This document shows, piece by piece, positions 38,390 to 48,275 of a DNA stretch of 64,000 bases. A program made the translations under genes and the position numbers. The stretch's first letter is position 1. Each line of letters opens with the position of its first letter. The stretch comes from JAUIAI01 sp041396585 (lineage in GTDB: Bacteria > Pseudomonadota > Gammaproteobacteria > Burkholderiales > Burkholderiaceae_E): contig JAWKYG010000001.1 in NCBI GenBank assembly GCA_041396585.1, positions 62,001 through 126,000 on the forward strand. Reading direction: 5' to 3'. The notes under the pieces were generated by a model, which was not told where the DNA came from, did not search any database, and saw only the letters and a program-made list of their open reading frames with translations.

Positions 38390-39328
38390 ATGTGGCAACC
38401 CACCGAGTACTATCCGGACCCGTCCGTACGGGTGCTGGATCCACGGTTTCAACCGTATGTGATCTTCAGCGCTGCCATCGAGCGGCTGGCCACGGGCTGT
38501 CGATGGTCCGAGGGGCCTGTCTGGTTCGGTGATGCGCGCTGCGTGCTCTGGAGCGATATCCCGAACAACCGGATCCTGCGCTGGGATGAATCCAGCGGCG
38601 CGGTATCCGCGTATCGTCAGCCGTCGAATTTCGCCAACGGCAACACCCGCGACCGGCAGGGACGTCTGCTCACCTGCGAGCATGGCGGCCGACGCGTGAC
38701 GCGTACCGAGTACGACGGTTCGCAGACCGTGATTCTGGATGCCTTCGAGGGCAGGCGGCTGAATTCCCCGAACGACATCGTCGTGAAGTCAGACGACTCC
38801 ATCTGGTTCACCGATCCGCCGTTCGGCATTCTGGGCAACTACGAGGGCCACAAGGCCGAACCCGAGTTGCCGACCAATGTCTATCGGGTCGATGGCCGAA
38901 CCGGACGGGCCAGCGTGGTCTGCTCGGAGATCGCGCGCCCGAACGGGCTGTGCTTCTCGCCCGACGAGAAGCGGCTGTATGTGGTCGAGTCCGGCGCGAT
39001 GCCGCGGCGGATTCGCGTGTTCGATCTGGCCGATGATGGCTGCTCGCTGCGCAATGACCGCGTGTTCTACCAATGCGAGCCCGCGCAGACTCCGGATGGC
39101 TTCCGGTGCGACGTCGATGGCAACCTGTGGGCGGGTTGGGGCATGGGCCCGGGCCATGACGGCGTGATGGTGTTCGCGCCCGACGGCACCCCCATCGGGC
39201 ACATCGTTCTGCCCGAGCGATGCGCGAACCTCTGCTTTGGCGGGCCGTCACGCAATCGTCTGTTCATGGCGGCCAGCCAGGGCCTGTACTCGCTCTATGT
39301 GAACACCCAGGGTGCTCCCGGCGGCTGA
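38390..39328 (+). CDS. SMP-30/gluconolactonase/LRE family protein
   Basis: 312-aa six-bladed beta-propeller lactonase. Metal ligands fit the family: E in CRWSEGPVW (about residue 42), N in RLNSPNDIVV, N in IARPNGLCFS and D in TPDGFRCDVDGNLW. These enzymes hydrolyse sugar lactones such as gluconolactone in the cytoplasm. GAGG lies about 8 bases upstream of the ATG. No sugar pathway gene is adjacent, so the natural lactone is unknown. Confidence 0.9.
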   Translation: MWQPTEYYPDPSVRVLDPRFQPYVIFSAAIERLATGCRWSEGPVWFGDARCVLWSDIPNNRILRWDESSGAVSAYRQPSNFANGNTRDRQGRLLTCEHGGRRVTRTEYDGSQTVILDAFEGRRLNSPNDIVVKSDDSIWFTDPPFGILGNYEGHKAEPELPTNVYRVDGRTGRASVVCSEIARPNGLCFSPDEKRLYVVESGAMPRRIRVFDLADDGCSLRNDRVFYQCEPAQTPDGFRCDVDGNLWAGWGMGPGHDGVMVFAPDGTPIGHIVLPERCANLCFGGPSRNRLFMAASQGLYSLYVNTQGAPGG

Positions 39329-39380
39329 TCCCGGCTTCTTTCCGTGATGTTGGCAATCCTGTGATTGCCGCGCAGGCGGG

Positions 39381-40277
39381 TCAGTGTTCGGCGGCCCGGC
39401 CCGGTCGGTGTCCGAGTGCGCTGGCCAGCGCGGCATCGTAGGCGTCGGCCGCCTCGAAGGCGACCCAATGCCCGGCATCGGGAATCAGCGTCAGGCCACG
39501 AAAGCGCGGCGCGAGCGCAAGCGCCTTGCCGATCATGTCGCGGCGATGGCGGTAGAGCACATCATCGGCGCCCCAGATCCCGCTGAGCTGGCAGGTCAAT
39601 GCCGGCAGGTGCCTGAGCAGGATGTCCGTTCGGGGCAGCCGGCGCGAGCGCAGTTTGTCGCGGACCACGTTGGCCGCATGCAGCGTGATCGCCAGATCGT
39701 CGGCCGAGGTCTGCTGCGCGAGCATCAGTCGCAGCAGATTGTCGCGATGCACGGCGTGACGTTCGGGGCCTTCGGCCACGCTCCTCCAATCGCGCAGCGC
39801 CATCCTGGGCAGTGAATCGGGGCTGAGACTGGGTGCGCCGCTGAGCACGAGATGGTCGATTCGCCCGGGATGGTCACGCGCCCACAGGCCACCGGTCAGC
39901 GCGCCGAACGAGAAGCCGGCGACATCGATCGTCCGGGCGCCGAGCAGGTGTCGCACGCCGAGTTCCAGCCAGCGGGGCAGGGCATCGGCATCGCTGCCAT
40001 CGGGTGGGGCGTCCGAGTCACCGAAGCCCGGCATGTCCGGCACGAGGACGCGGCGGCCGCAGCGCGCCAGTGCCGCCAGGTTGCGCACCCAGTGATTCCA
40101 GCTTCCGGAGCCGCCGTGCAGCAGCAGCAGGGGGCTGCCCTGCGGATCGCCCCAGATTCGCCAGACCATCTCGCCCTCGCCGCACGGGGTCGTGACCCGC
40201 TCAGCGAGCGCCTCGATCGTGCTGACATCTTCGAGCGTGCGAACCTGGGCGGGCCAGTGTGAGCTTTCGTCGATCAT
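39381..40277 (-). CDS. Alpha/beta hydrolase
   Basis: 298-aa hydrolase with oxyanion region LLLHGGSGSWNHWVRNL, acid/turn VLVPDMPGFGDSD, nucleophile elbow VAGFSFGALTG (Ser), late Asp (IWGADDVLY) and His (DAGHWVAF). It resembles meta-cleavage product hydrolases and other C-C or ester hydrolases. The frame is open far upstream, but the family-like sequence begins at MIDESSHWPAQV (40277). It is transcribed toward the SMP-30 gene and follows the M20 peptidase gene at 40349 on the same strand. The substrate is not predictable. Confidence 0.85.
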   Translation of the reverse strand: MIDESSHWPAQVRTLEDVSTIEALAERVTTPCGEGEMVWRIWGDPQGSPLLLLHGGSGSWNHWVRNLAALARCGRRVLVPDMPGFGDSDAPPDGSDADALPRWLELGVRHLLGARTIDVAGFSFGALTGGLWARDHPGRIDHLVLSGAPSLSPDSLPRMALRDWRSVAEGPERHAVHRDNLLRLMLAQQTSADDLAITLHAANVVRDKLRSRRLPRTDILLRHLPALTCQLSGIWGADDVLYRHRRDMIGKALALAPRFRGLTLIPDAGHWVAFEAADAYDAALASALGHRPGRAAEH

Positions 40278-40348
40278 CGGGGATGCGAACCCGCGCGAGA
40301 GCCAAAGCCTTCGAGCCAGCAAGATGAAGCCAACGTCAACTTCAGGAC

Positions 40349-41647
40349 CTAGGCGAGCGGATTCAGCCCGCACCAGCGCGCGATCAGCAACGCATAGACC
40401 GCTGCCACCTGCTGCATGCTGGCGATCGACACCCATTCGTCGATGCCGTGAATATCGGCACCCTGGGGGCCGTAACAGGTGGACGGGATGTCGCCGTACA
40501 AATGGAAGAATTTCACATCGGTGGTGCCGGTGAAGGCGACGAATTCGGGCTCGGCGCCGATGATCGCGCGGTGGCTGTCGATCAGGGTCTGGATGATCGG
40601 CTGGCGTGTGTCGACCACCAGGCCGTCGGCCTGGAAGCCCTGATAGACGATCTCGTAGCGTACCGAATCGCGCGCCGGGTGGCGCGCATGCGCAGCAGCC
40701 AGGCGCTGCTCGATCTCGGCACGAACCGTGGCGGGCGATACCCCCGGGTAGAAGCCCAGACGCAGATCGGCGCGGCAATGAGTGGCCACCGACGAGGCCC
40801 ATTCGCCGCCGTGCAGCTTGCCCAGGTTGAAGTTCACCGGATGCGCGAAATCCTTGAATACCGGATGGCGCTGGGCGGCCTCGTTCCAGTGCGCTTCCAG
40901 TTCGCGAAGGTCATCGACCAGGTACTGGGCGAAGCGGATCGCATCCGTGCCTTCGTGCGCATAGGCGGCATGCACCGGAAAGCCGTGTACCTCGAGCGCC
41001 AGCCACATCACACCCATCTGCGCGCTCATGATGCCCCGGGTGGGTTCGGGGATCAGCGCCGCGTCGGCCGTGTAACCGTGCACCCGGCAGGCCAGCGCGC
41101 CGTTGCCCGTGCACTCCGCCTCGATCACCGACTGCAGGATCACTTTGGCCGCAGGCTCGTAGCCGAGGTCGTGCAATGCCTGGAGCGCGGTGACACAGGC
41201 GATCAGGCCGGCCTTCATGTCCGCACTGCCGCGGCCATAGAGTTTGTCGCCGTCTCGCCAGGGCTCGAACGGGGGCCGCGTCCAGAGCGCCTCGGCACCC
41301 ACGGGCACGACATCGATGTGGCCGTTCAGAATCAGCGAACGGCCATGGACCGGGCCCTTGGGCTCGTGAATGCCGACCACGTTCGGGCGGCCGTCATAGG
41401 AAACGATGGAGGGCGACCAGGCGGGATGCTGGCTGACCCGCGACTCGTCGATCAGAAAGGTTTCCACGCTCAGGCCGAGCCCGGTATAGGTGTCGCGCAT
41501 CAGGGCCTGGGCGCCGCCTTCATGGCCGAGCAATGATCCCTCGGCGATCAGGGTGCTCAGCCGCTGCACCGCCTCGGACTCGCGTGCGGCGACGGCATCG
41601 ATGATCCTTCCTTCGGTCAGGCTGGTGGGCAGCTCGGGGGCATTCAT
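40349..41647 (-). CDS. M20 family metallopeptidase (ArgE/DapE/ACY1 type)
   Basis: 432-aa di-zinc amidohydrolase. Metal and catalytic segments are LILNGHIDVVPVG (H and D), LYGRGSADMKAG (bridging D), VIEAECTGNG (catalytic E plus ligand), and near the C-terminus GADIHGIDEWVS (H). A lid/dimerisation domain (about 195-315) is inserted. Such enzymes deacylate N-acyl amino acids or similar amides in the cytoplasm. The start is at the ATG at 41647 (MNAPELPTSL). It could share a transcript with the alpha/beta hydrolase 71 bp downstream. Confidence 0.9.
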   Translation of the reverse strand: MNAPELPTSLTEGRIIDAVAARESEAVQRLSTLIAEGSLLGHEGGAQALMRDTYTGLGLSVETFLIDESRVSQHPAWSPSIVSYDGRPNVVGIHEPKGPVHGRSLILNGHIDVVPVGAEALWTRPPFEPWRDGDKLYGRGSADMKAGLIACVTALQALHDLGYEPAAKVILQSVIEAECTGNGALACRVHGYTADAALIPEPTRGIMSAQMGVMWLALEVHGFPVHAAYAHEGTDAIRFAQYLVDDLRELEAHWNEAAQRHPVFKDFAHPVNFNLGKLHGGEWASSVATHCRADLRLGFYPGVSPATVRAEIEQRLAAAHARHPARDSVRYEIVYQGFQADGLVVDTRQPIIQTLIDSHRAIIGAEPEFVAFTGTTDVKFFHLYGDIPSTCYGPQGADIHGIDEWVSIASMQQVAAVYALLIARWCGLNPLA

Positions 41648-41767
41648 GGCGCGGGGTCTCCGATATGGCGGATCATGCACGCTGCGTGCGCAGGCTCGTC
41701 ATCGGGGGTGCATGAAGCATGAGTATGAGACAAGATACGGGATCCAGACCAGAGCAGCGAGCGGCCC

Positions 41768-42793
41768 ATGCGCGAACCGATCCGATTCGGGGTTTTCGAC
41801 CAGACCGAACAACCGGGCAACCTGAGTGCGATCGAGCTGTTCGAGAGCCGCCTGGCCCTGGCTGAGCTGGCCGAGCGGCTGGGGTTTGCCCGGTATCACA
41901 AGTCAGAACACCATCTGACGCCGCTCGATCATGCGCCCTCGATCGGTCTGTTCCTGGCCGCGCTGGCGCAGCGCACGCGTACGATGCGGCTGGGCTCGCT
42001 CTGCCATCTGCTGCCGTTCTACCACCCGCTGCGGCTCTATGAAGAGATCTGCATGCTCGATGCGCTCAGCCACGGCCGCTTCGAGTTCGGCTTCGGCAAG
42101 GGCATCAGCGCACCCGAGCACCGGCTCTGGGGGCTGGATCCCGACGAGGCCACTGCGCGCACCGAGGAGACCTTCGAGTTGCTGATGTCCGCGTTCCGCT
42201 GCGAGGGCGACTTTTCGTTCGAGGGCCGTTTCCATCGCTTCGCTGATGTGCCATTGCAGATCCGGCCCACGCAGCGGCCGCATCCGCCGCTCTGGCGGCC
42301 CGGACGCACCGACATCGCCGCGCACATGGGCGCGAGCACCCTGGCCGGTGGGCCGACATCAGCGGTGCACGAAGCGATCGAGCGCTTCGATGCGATCCGG
42401 CAATCGCTGGGCCCGGCCCCGGGGCCCGAGCAGCCGCAGATCGGCGCGCTTCGGCGCTTCATCGTCGCACCCACGGACGATGAAGCCATGGCGCTCGGGC
42501 GCAGCGCCTGGGCCAGACTGACCAATGACCTCGGCATGCTGTTTCGCGCCTATGACGAGCCCATTCCGAATGATCCGACCGTGGGGGGCGACTTCGATCG
42601 TGCGCTCTCGGTGCAGGCCGCGGTGGTCGGCAGTCCGGCGACCGTGCGCGCCCATATCGACGAGTTGACCGCATCGGGCAAGGTTCGCTATGTGGTCGGA
42701 TGTTTCGCGTTCGGCGATCTCACGCATGAACAGATCGTTCGCTCGATGAGCCTGTTCGGCGAACACGTGATCGCGCCTCTGTCCGGGCGTTGA
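41768..42793 (+). CDS. Luciferase-like (LLM class) flavin-dependent oxidoreductase
   Basis: 341-aa TIM-barrel flavoprotein. Recognisable family parts are FARYHKSEHHLT near the start, GSLCHLLPFYHPLRLYEEICMLDALSHGRFEFGFGKGISAPEH, and RPTQRPHPPLWRPG. These enzymes use reduced FMN supplied by a reductase to oxygenate a substrate. There is no reductase nearby. It overlaps the next gene in a TGATG arrangement, so the downstream small protein is translationally coupled to it. Confidence 0.9.
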   Translation: MREPIRFGVFDQTEQPGNLSAIELFESRLALAELAERLGFARYHKSEHHLTPLDHAPSIGLFLAALAQRTRTMRLGSLCHLLPFYHPLRLYEEICMLDALSHGRFEFGFGKGISAPEHRLWGLDPDEATARTEETFELLMSAFRCEGDFSFEGRFHRFADVPLQIRPTQRPHPPLWRPGRTDIAAHMGASTLAGGPTSAVHEAIERFDAIRQSLGPAPGPEQPQIGALRRFIVAPTDDEAMALGRSAWARLTNDLGMLFRAYDEPIPNDPTVGGDFDRALSVQAAVVGSPATVRAHIDELTASGKVRYVVGCFAFGDLTHEQIVRSMSLFGEHVIAPLSGR

Positions 42794-43338
42794 TGCGCTT
42801 CGCCGGCACCGGTGAGCCCGATCGGAACACGGTGATGCCAACGAACGACGCCGGCCTGAAGCTGCCGGATCTGATCTGTGTGTGCGAGTCCGTCTACCGG
42901 GGCGCGCTGACCCGCGGCGCGCGTTACGAGGTGCTTGCCCTCGATCCGGACAGGCGCCAGGCCCGCATGCGTGGCGACAATGGCCGCGTGCGCTGGTTTC
43001 CGCTCTATTGCTTCGCGGCAGGTGATGTGTCGGTCCCGAGGCTCGCCGCCTTCCGGATCGACGACCCCATCGATCCAGATGGTGCTTATTCCGTCGAGGT
43101 GACCGTGACCCTGACCGACGGTCAGCTGCGCTGGTGCGTGTTCGCCACGCCCGAGGCACTCGCCGCCAGCGGCGAGCTGATCGATGCCGGCCCGGCCCGG
43201 TTCCACTTCGGAAACCGTCACATCATCATCGCCACCGCGCTGAGCGAAGCGCTCATCGGCGCGATGCTGCGCCAGATCGACGGCCAGGGCGAACTGCTGG
43301 CCTGCACGCTGGCGCTGGAGCCCGACAAGGGTGACTGA
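42793..43338 (+). CDS. Hypothetical protein coupled to the LLM oxidoreductase gene
   Basis: 181-aa cytoplasmic protein of unknown function (MRFAGTGEPDRNT at the ATG at 42793; a second candidate start is MPTNDAGLKLPD at 42835). The part GALTRGARYEVLALDPDRRQARMRGDNGRVRWFPLYCF resembles a small SH3-like barrel. A second half (YSVEVTVTLTDGQLRWCVFATPEAL to ALSEALIGAML) looks alpha/beta. Start and previous stop overlap as TGATG. No family name can be given with confidence. Confidence 0.65.
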   Translation: MRFAGTGEPDRNTVMPTNDAGLKLPDLICVCESVYRGALTRGARYEVLALDPDRRQARMRGDNGRVRWFPLYCFAAGDVSVPRLAAFRIDDPIDPDGAYSVEVTVTLTDGQLRWCVFATPEALAASGELIDAGPARFHFGNRHIIIATALSEALIGAMLRQIDGQGELLACTLALEPDKGD

Positions 43339-43445
43339 CCGGCTTCCAGGCGCAATCGGTCTAACATTGTCAGGTGGCATCGGGGGCGGCGCGAATCGCG
43401 CACCGGGCCCCCGGTCATCGAAACGAATCAGCGAGGGAGGCACTC

Positions 43446-44141
43446 ATGGGTGAAATGATGCAATTCGAACGGCCCGACGGCCAGAAGGTCGATGGTTACC
43501 TGGCCAGGCCGCGCACCGCCGTGCCCGGCCCGGGCATCGTGGTGATCCAGGAATGGTGGGGCCTGAACGAACAGATCAAGGGTGTGGCCAATCGCTTTGC
43601 CGAGGCCGGCTACACCGCACTGGTACCGGATCTGTATCGCGGCAAGATGACCGCCGAGGCCGAAGAAGCCAATCACCTGATGACCAGTCTCGACTTCGGG
43701 GATGCGGCCGGGCAGGACATTCGCGGGGCGGTGGCCTATCTGAAGCAGCATTGCGCCAAGGTCGGCGTGACCGGATTTTGCATGGGCGGCGCCCTGACGC
43801 TGCTGGCGGCGGTCAATGTGCCGGAGATGGATGCCGGTGTGCCGTACTACGGCTATCCGCCGCTCGAATACATCGATGCCAGCAAGATCAAGGTCCCGCT
43901 GATGGCGCACTACGCGGTCGACGATGTCCCGTTTCCGATCGCCAATGTCGATAAGCTCGAGCAGATGCTCGAGGCGGCGGTGTCGATTTCGAATGCCACC
44001 GGTACAAGGCCCAGCATGCGTTTGCCAACGAGACCGCGGTGGGCGCGAACAAGCTGCCGATCACCGGCAATAGCAACCCGAGGCGGCGGAACTCGCCTGG
44101 GGCCCCGCACGCTCGCCTTCTTCGACAAGCATCTGAGCTGA
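43446..44141 (+). CDS. Dienelactone hydrolase family protein
   Basis: About 230-aa alpha/beta hydrolase with the DLH nucleophile motif VGVTGFCMGGALT (Cys), the EWWGLNEQIKGVANRFAEAGYTALVPDLYRG region and the acidic residue in MAHYAVDDVPFP. The catalytic His expected in an HAF motif is in another frame: between about 43975 and 44095 a pair of indels shifts the frame (RYKAQHAFANET is readable in the shifted frame), after which TLAFFDKHLS returns. GAGGGAGG precedes the ATG at 43446. DLH enzymes open dienelactones in aromatic degradation or act on other esters. Confidence 0.85.
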   Translation: MGEMMQFERPDGQKVDGYLARPRTAVPGPGIVVIQEWWGLNEQIKGVANRFAEAGYTALVPDLYRGKMTAEAEEANHLMTSLDFGDAAGQDIRGAVAYLKQHCAKVGVTGFCMGGALTLLAAVNVPEMDAGVPYYGYPPLEYIDASKIKVPLMAHYAVDDVPFPIANVDKLEQMLEAAVSISNATGTRPSMRLPTRPRWARTSCRSPAIATRGGGTRLGPRTLAFFDKHLS

Positions 44142-44176
44142 GGGCGCAGGCGGCGGCAGCCGCCCCGGTGGGCTGC

Positions 44177-44438
44177 CTACTTGGTGACGGTCTTGTCCTT
44201 GTCGCGGGTGGTGGTGACCGAGCCGTCGGCGTTCTCGGTCTTGGTCTTGGTTTTTGTCTTGGTGACCGTGGTGCCGTTGGCCTTGGTCTTGGTGGTCGTG
44301 GTGGTCTTGTTGGAGAGCACCTTGCCGCCGGCGCCGGCCTCGGTGGCATAGGCCGGCACCGCGCCCCGCGTTGACCGTTCGCAGCGGAATCAGTGCCGAG
44401 ACCAGCAGGATGCCAAGGGCGAGCTTTTTGAGGTCCAT
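44177..44438 (-). pseudogene. Small exported Thr/Lys-repeat protein (one frameshift)
   Basis: Starts MDLKKLALGILLVSALIPLRTVNA, a signal peptide, at 44438. After a frame change near 44360 it continues through AYATEAGAGGKVLSN into a Thr/Lys-rich stretch (KTTTTTKTKANGTTVTKTKTKT) and ends DGSVTTTRDKDKTVTK at the TAG at 44177. The mature chain would be about 60 residues, highly polar and repetitive. Function unknown; similar low-complexity exported peptides occur in Proteobacteria. Confidence 0.6.
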
Positions 44439-44499
44439 GGGGGGGCTCCATCAGGGTTTCGAAGGCCCTTAGGCTAGAGCGATCGACGCTCGCCGGGTA

Positions 44500-45669
44500 T
44501 CCCCATTTAATCGGATGCTGGTCAGATCTCCCGCGTTTTCAACGCGCTGCAGGCGTTTGGCGATCTCTTCGAGCATCACCTCCGAGCGCCGCCGCCGATC
44601 GCCTGTACCCGGACATCACGTGCCAGGCGCTCGATCGCGGTGCCGCGCATGAAGCCGGTGCCGCCGTGGAACTGCACGCAGTCGTAGAGCACCTCGTTGA
44701 CCAGTTCGCCCCAGTAGCCTTGATCATCGATACCTCACGCACACGATCCTGGCCGGCGGCAACCTCGGCTGGACACCGTAAACCAGCCTGCGGCGGCCTC
44801 TATCCGGCCGCGAGCATGGCCAGCCGCTGGCGGATCGCCTGCCTTGTCCCACAGCGTGGCGCCGAATGCCGGGCGGTTGCGTACATAGTCGAGCGTCAGC
44901 TCCAGTGCCGCACGTGCCTCGCCCATGGCCATCGCGCCAAGCACCAGGCGCTCGTTTCTGAAAGTTGCGCATGATCGCGTAGAAACCGCGATTCAGTTCG
45001 CCGATCAGATTGCCTCCGGCACGCGACAATGCTCGAACCAGTTCGGCAGTGTCCGACGACAGCCAGCCCGTGTTTGTCGAGCTTGCGTCCCACCCGCAGG
45101 CCGGGGTTGCGCGTTCGACCATGAAGATCGACAGCCCCTGTGCCGGCGACACCTCGGGGTCGGTGCGAGCGGCTACGAACAACAGGTCGGCATGCACGCC
45201 GTTGGTGATGAACATCTTGCTGCCGTTGATCACATAGTGATCGCCATCCCGAACCGCGCGGGTGCGCATGGCCTTGACGTCCGAACCCGGCATCGGGCTC
45301 GGTGACCGCGACCGCGGTGATGCACTCGCCGGCGATGATCGCCGGCATGAAGCGCTCCTGCTGCTCGGGGTGCCGGCATGGTGCAGATGGACCGAGGCCA
45401 TGTCGGTGTGCACGAGCGCGGTGATCGCGACACCCGAAAACGTGGAGCGGCCGAGTTCCTCCGCAAATACGACTCGCGCGCATCGAGCTCGGCACCGCCA
45501 AAGCGCGCCGGATGGATGCCGAATCCGGGAACCCATCTGCCGCAGCAGCTCCGTGGCGTGAAGCCGTCGATCTCCCAGCTCGGTCGGCGGGGCGGATCTG
45601 TTCGCGCACGAAGCGCGCCACCTGATCGCGCAATGCTTCATGCTCGGGCTCGAGATGCAAAGTGTTCAT
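44500..45669 (-). pseudogene. Acyl-CoA dehydrogenase (frameshifted)
   Basis: Starts MNTLHLEPEHEALRDQVARFVREQIRP at 45669. Later pieces, in changing frames, are typical: ITAVAVTEPDAG, MFITNGVHADLLFVAARTD, LIGELNRGFYAIMRNF, FGATLWDK, YDCVQFHGGTGFMRG (the FAD-dimer region) and RLARDVR near 44600. The family catalyses alpha,beta-dehydrogenation of acyl-CoAs using FAD. At least six frame changes are needed. The exact end, near 44500, is uncertain. No electron-transfer flavoprotein genes are nearby. Confidence 0.75.
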
Positions 45670-45922
45670 GACATAGCCTGTGGAATGCTGGTTTGTCCCG
45701 TGCGTGCCGGCGCGCGGGGTTCGCCCGAAGTATGGCCGACGCAGCGAGGTCGGCCGACCCGGCCCACCCGCTGGGGCGGATCGGGCGGATCGTCTTGGTC
45801 GCGCCATGCCCGAAACGTCGCAAACTGTCGCAGCCGGCGGTTGCCTTTGATGCAATTCGAGGCTGGTTCCTGCCAACAAGGCATGGCACATTTCGTCTGC
45901 CGGACACCCACCCTGGATACCC

Positions 45923-46636
45923 GTGGCCGATCCCATCCGCCTGCTGATCGTCGATGATGATCTCGAAATTCGCGATGCCCTGGTCAGTCATCTGAACGGG
46001 GTCGGTTTCCAGGCGCAGGCCGTGGGCAATGCCGCGCAGGCGCGCAGCTGGCTGGCCCGGCAGTCGGCCGATCTGGTCGTGCTCGATGTCATGATGCCGG
46101 GCGAAGACGGCCTCAGTCTCTGCCGCCATCTGAGCGAAACCGCGGCCATTCCGGTGATCCTGCTCACCGCGCTCACTGACGAGACCGATCGCATCGTCGG
46201 CCTCGAGATCGGTGCCGACGATTACCTCCCCAAGCCGTTCAGCCCGCGCGAACTGGTGGCGCGCATTCGCGCCGTGTTGCGCCGAAGCGGCGTCGCGAGG
46301 CCGCGCGATGCAAGCCCGCAGGCCCTGAGTTTTGCGGGCTGGACGCTCGATCCGGAGCAGGGCGAACTCAAGGGCGACGATGGCGTGATCGTCAGCCTCA
46401 GTCGTGGCGAGCTGGAATTGCTGCGCGCATTCCTCGATCACGCTGGCGAGGTGCTCAGCCGCGATCAACTGATGACTCTCACCCGCGGGCGTGAGGCCAT
46501 GCCCTTTGAGCGCAGCATCGACAACACGATCGCCCGCCTGCGCCGCAAGGTGGAAACAGATCCGAAGAATCCGCGCATCATCAAGACGGTCTGGGGCGGC
46601 GGCTATCGCCTGATCGTCGATCCGTCGCGATCATGA
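45923..46636 (+). CDS. OmpR-family response regulator
   Basis: 237-aa two-component regulator. The receiver domain has the acidic pocket DDD (residues 11-13), phospho-acceptor D55 (LVVLDVMMPG), T in LLTALTD and K in YLPKPF. A winged-helix DNA-binding domain follows (RSIDNTIARLRRKVETDPKNPRIIKTVWGGGYRL). The start is a GTG at 45923. The sensor kinase gene overlaps its stop by 4 bp (ATGA), so both are one operon. Regulated genes are unknown; OmpR relatives respond to envelope stress, osmolarity or metals. Confidence 0.92.
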   Translation: MADPIRLLIVDDDLEIRDALVSHLNGVGFQAQAVGNAAQARSWLARQSADLVVLDVMMPGEDGLSLCRHLSETAAIPVILLTALTDETDRIVGLEIGADDYLPKPFSPRELVARIRAVLRRSGVARPRDASPQALSFAGWTLDPEQGELKGDDGVIVSLSRGELELLRAFLDHAGEVLSRDQLMTLTRGREAMPFERSIDNTIARLRRKVETDPKNPRIIKTVWGGGYRLIVDPSRS

Positions 46637-48132
46637 AATGGCCCTGGCCGCGCTCGCTGTTCAGCCAGTTGATGGTGATGTTCGCGGTCATCTTGTTGAT
46701 CATGCAGGCGGCGAATCTGTTTCTGCTGATCGGCGAGCGCCGGATCAATGCGCGCGCGCAGCAGTTCTCGGCCCAGTTGGCCAACTACCTCGACGCGGCC
46801 GCGCATCTGCCCTCGCTGCAGGGTCTGACCCTGCCACAGGTCCTGCGAGAGGGGCCGCCGAGCCTCGGCGTGGTATTCCTGTCGGCGAACAATCGGGCGC
46901 TGCTCGCTGCGCCGGGCCGACGCGATGCCGAGCGTGAACGACGCGTCGCCGAAGGCCTGAGCGAGCTTGGGCATCCGGGGTTGGTTGCCTATGTCACGCA
47001 TCGCGCCTTCGAGCAACGCCGCAATCCGGCGCCGCGCGGGCCTGGCGGGCCGCCACCGCCTGATCGCCTTGCGCGGCCGGCCGACGCACAACACGCTCCC
47101 CCGCAAATGCCGCCGGCCGGTGCCGTTTTCCATCCGGCCCGCCCGCCGGATGCCGGCGGCCCGCCCGCGCCAGGTCTCGAGGAGATCGTGATCTCGACTG
47201 AAATCGTGCCCGGCGTCTGGCTGAATGCGATGGTGGCCCACTACGCACAGGAGGCGGTCACGATTCGGGTCGTCGGGGCAACCGCCATCGCCTTCGTGCT
47301 GGCGATGCTGGCCGGCTGGCTGATTGCGCGACGCGTCAGTCAGCCGGTGCAGGAGCTGGCCGCGGCGGCGCTGGCGTTCGGTCGCGGCGAACAAGCACCA
47401 CCGCTTCCCGAGCGCGGTCCGCGGGAGGTGCGCGTGGCCACGCTGGCCTTCAACGAGATGCGTCAGCGACTCGCCAACTTGATCGAATCCCAGCGAATGA
47501 TGCTGCGGGCGATCGGCCATGACCTGCGCACGCCGCTGACCTCGCTGCGTATCCGTGCGGAGGATCTGCCGGCGTCCGCCAACCGCGACCGCATCATCGC
47601 CACCATTCAGGACATGAGCCTGATGACCGAGGAGATTCTTGCGGTGGCCAGGGATGCCTCGGCGATCGAGGCGCCGGCCGCGGTGGATATCACCGCGCTG
47701 GTGGCGAGCCTGGCCGACGACTTCCAGGATCGCGATCTCGATGTCAGCGCGGCTGAACCGGGCGCGCGCATCGTGGCCAGCGTGCGCCGCGTGGCCTTGC
47801 GCCGTGTGCTCACCAACCTGATCAACAACGCCGTGCAGTACGGTGAACGCGCGCGCCTGATGGTGCATGCGGATGCGGACAGCATCCGGATCACGGTCGA
47901 TGACGATGGCCCAGGCATCGCGCCTGACCGGCTCGATGAGGTCATGAAGCCCTTCGTGCGTCTGGAGAGCTCGCGCAGCCGGAGCACCGGCGGGTCGGGG
48001 CTGGGCCTGGCAATCTGCAACGCGATACTGGCCGCCCAGGGCGGGCAACTCGCGCTGCGCAACCGAGCCGGGGGCGGGCTGCGTGCCGAGCTGAGCCTGC
48101 CGCTGGCCGGGGTTGTTTCGCCCGCCGGCTGA
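46633..48132 (+). CDS. Sensor histidine kinase
   Basis: 499-aa inner-membrane kinase. The first membrane helix is at about 9-34. A periplasmic region of about 170 residues contains a long Pro/Arg/Gly-rich stretch. The second helix is at about 210-232, followed by HAMP, a HisKA box with phospho-acceptor H296 (AIGHDLRTPLTSLR), and an ATPase domain with N box NLINNAVQY, G1 DDDGPGIAPD and G2 GGSGLGLAI. It pairs with the OmpR-type regulator upstream (4-bp overlap). The signal is unknown. Confidence 0.92.
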   Translation: MKWPWPRSLFSQLMVMFAVILLIMQAANLFLLIGERRINARAQQFSAQLANYLDAAAHLPSLQGLTLPQVLREGPPSLGVVFLSANNRALLAAPGRRDAERERRVAEGLSELGHPGLVAYVTHRAFEQRRNPAPRGPGGPPPPDRLARPADAQHAPPQMPPAGAVFHPARPPDAGGPPAPGLEEIVISTEIVPGVWLNAMVAHYAQEAVTIRVVGATAIAFVLAMLAGWLIARRVSQPVQELAAAALAFGRGEQAPPLPERGPREVRVATLAFNEMRQRLANLIESQRMMLRAIGHDLRTPLTSLRIRAEDLPASANRDRIIATIQDMSLMTEEILAVARDASAIEAPAAVDITALVASLADDFQDRDLDVSAAEPGARIVASVRRVALRRVLTNLINNAVQYGERARLMVHADADSIRITVDDDGPGIAPDRLDEVMKPFVRLESSRSRSTGGSGLGLAICNAILAAQGGQLALRNRAGGGLRAELSLPLAGVVSPAG

Positions 48133-48275
48133 GCACGCCGCGCTTCGGGTCAGCCCGGCCGGTGGCGTGGCCGATGGCAGGCCGGGGTCATCCGGATCGG
48201 CGGCGGTCGGTCTCGCGTCACGAGCCCCGAACCGCCGCCCGCAAGCGGGGGCGCACAACAGGCACAATAAGCCCC

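Noticed and set aside
44180..44330. Repetitive DNA that could suggest a CRISPR-like or satellite array
   Set aside because: The repetition is codon-level Thr/Lys coding inside one frame, without spaced identical repeats.
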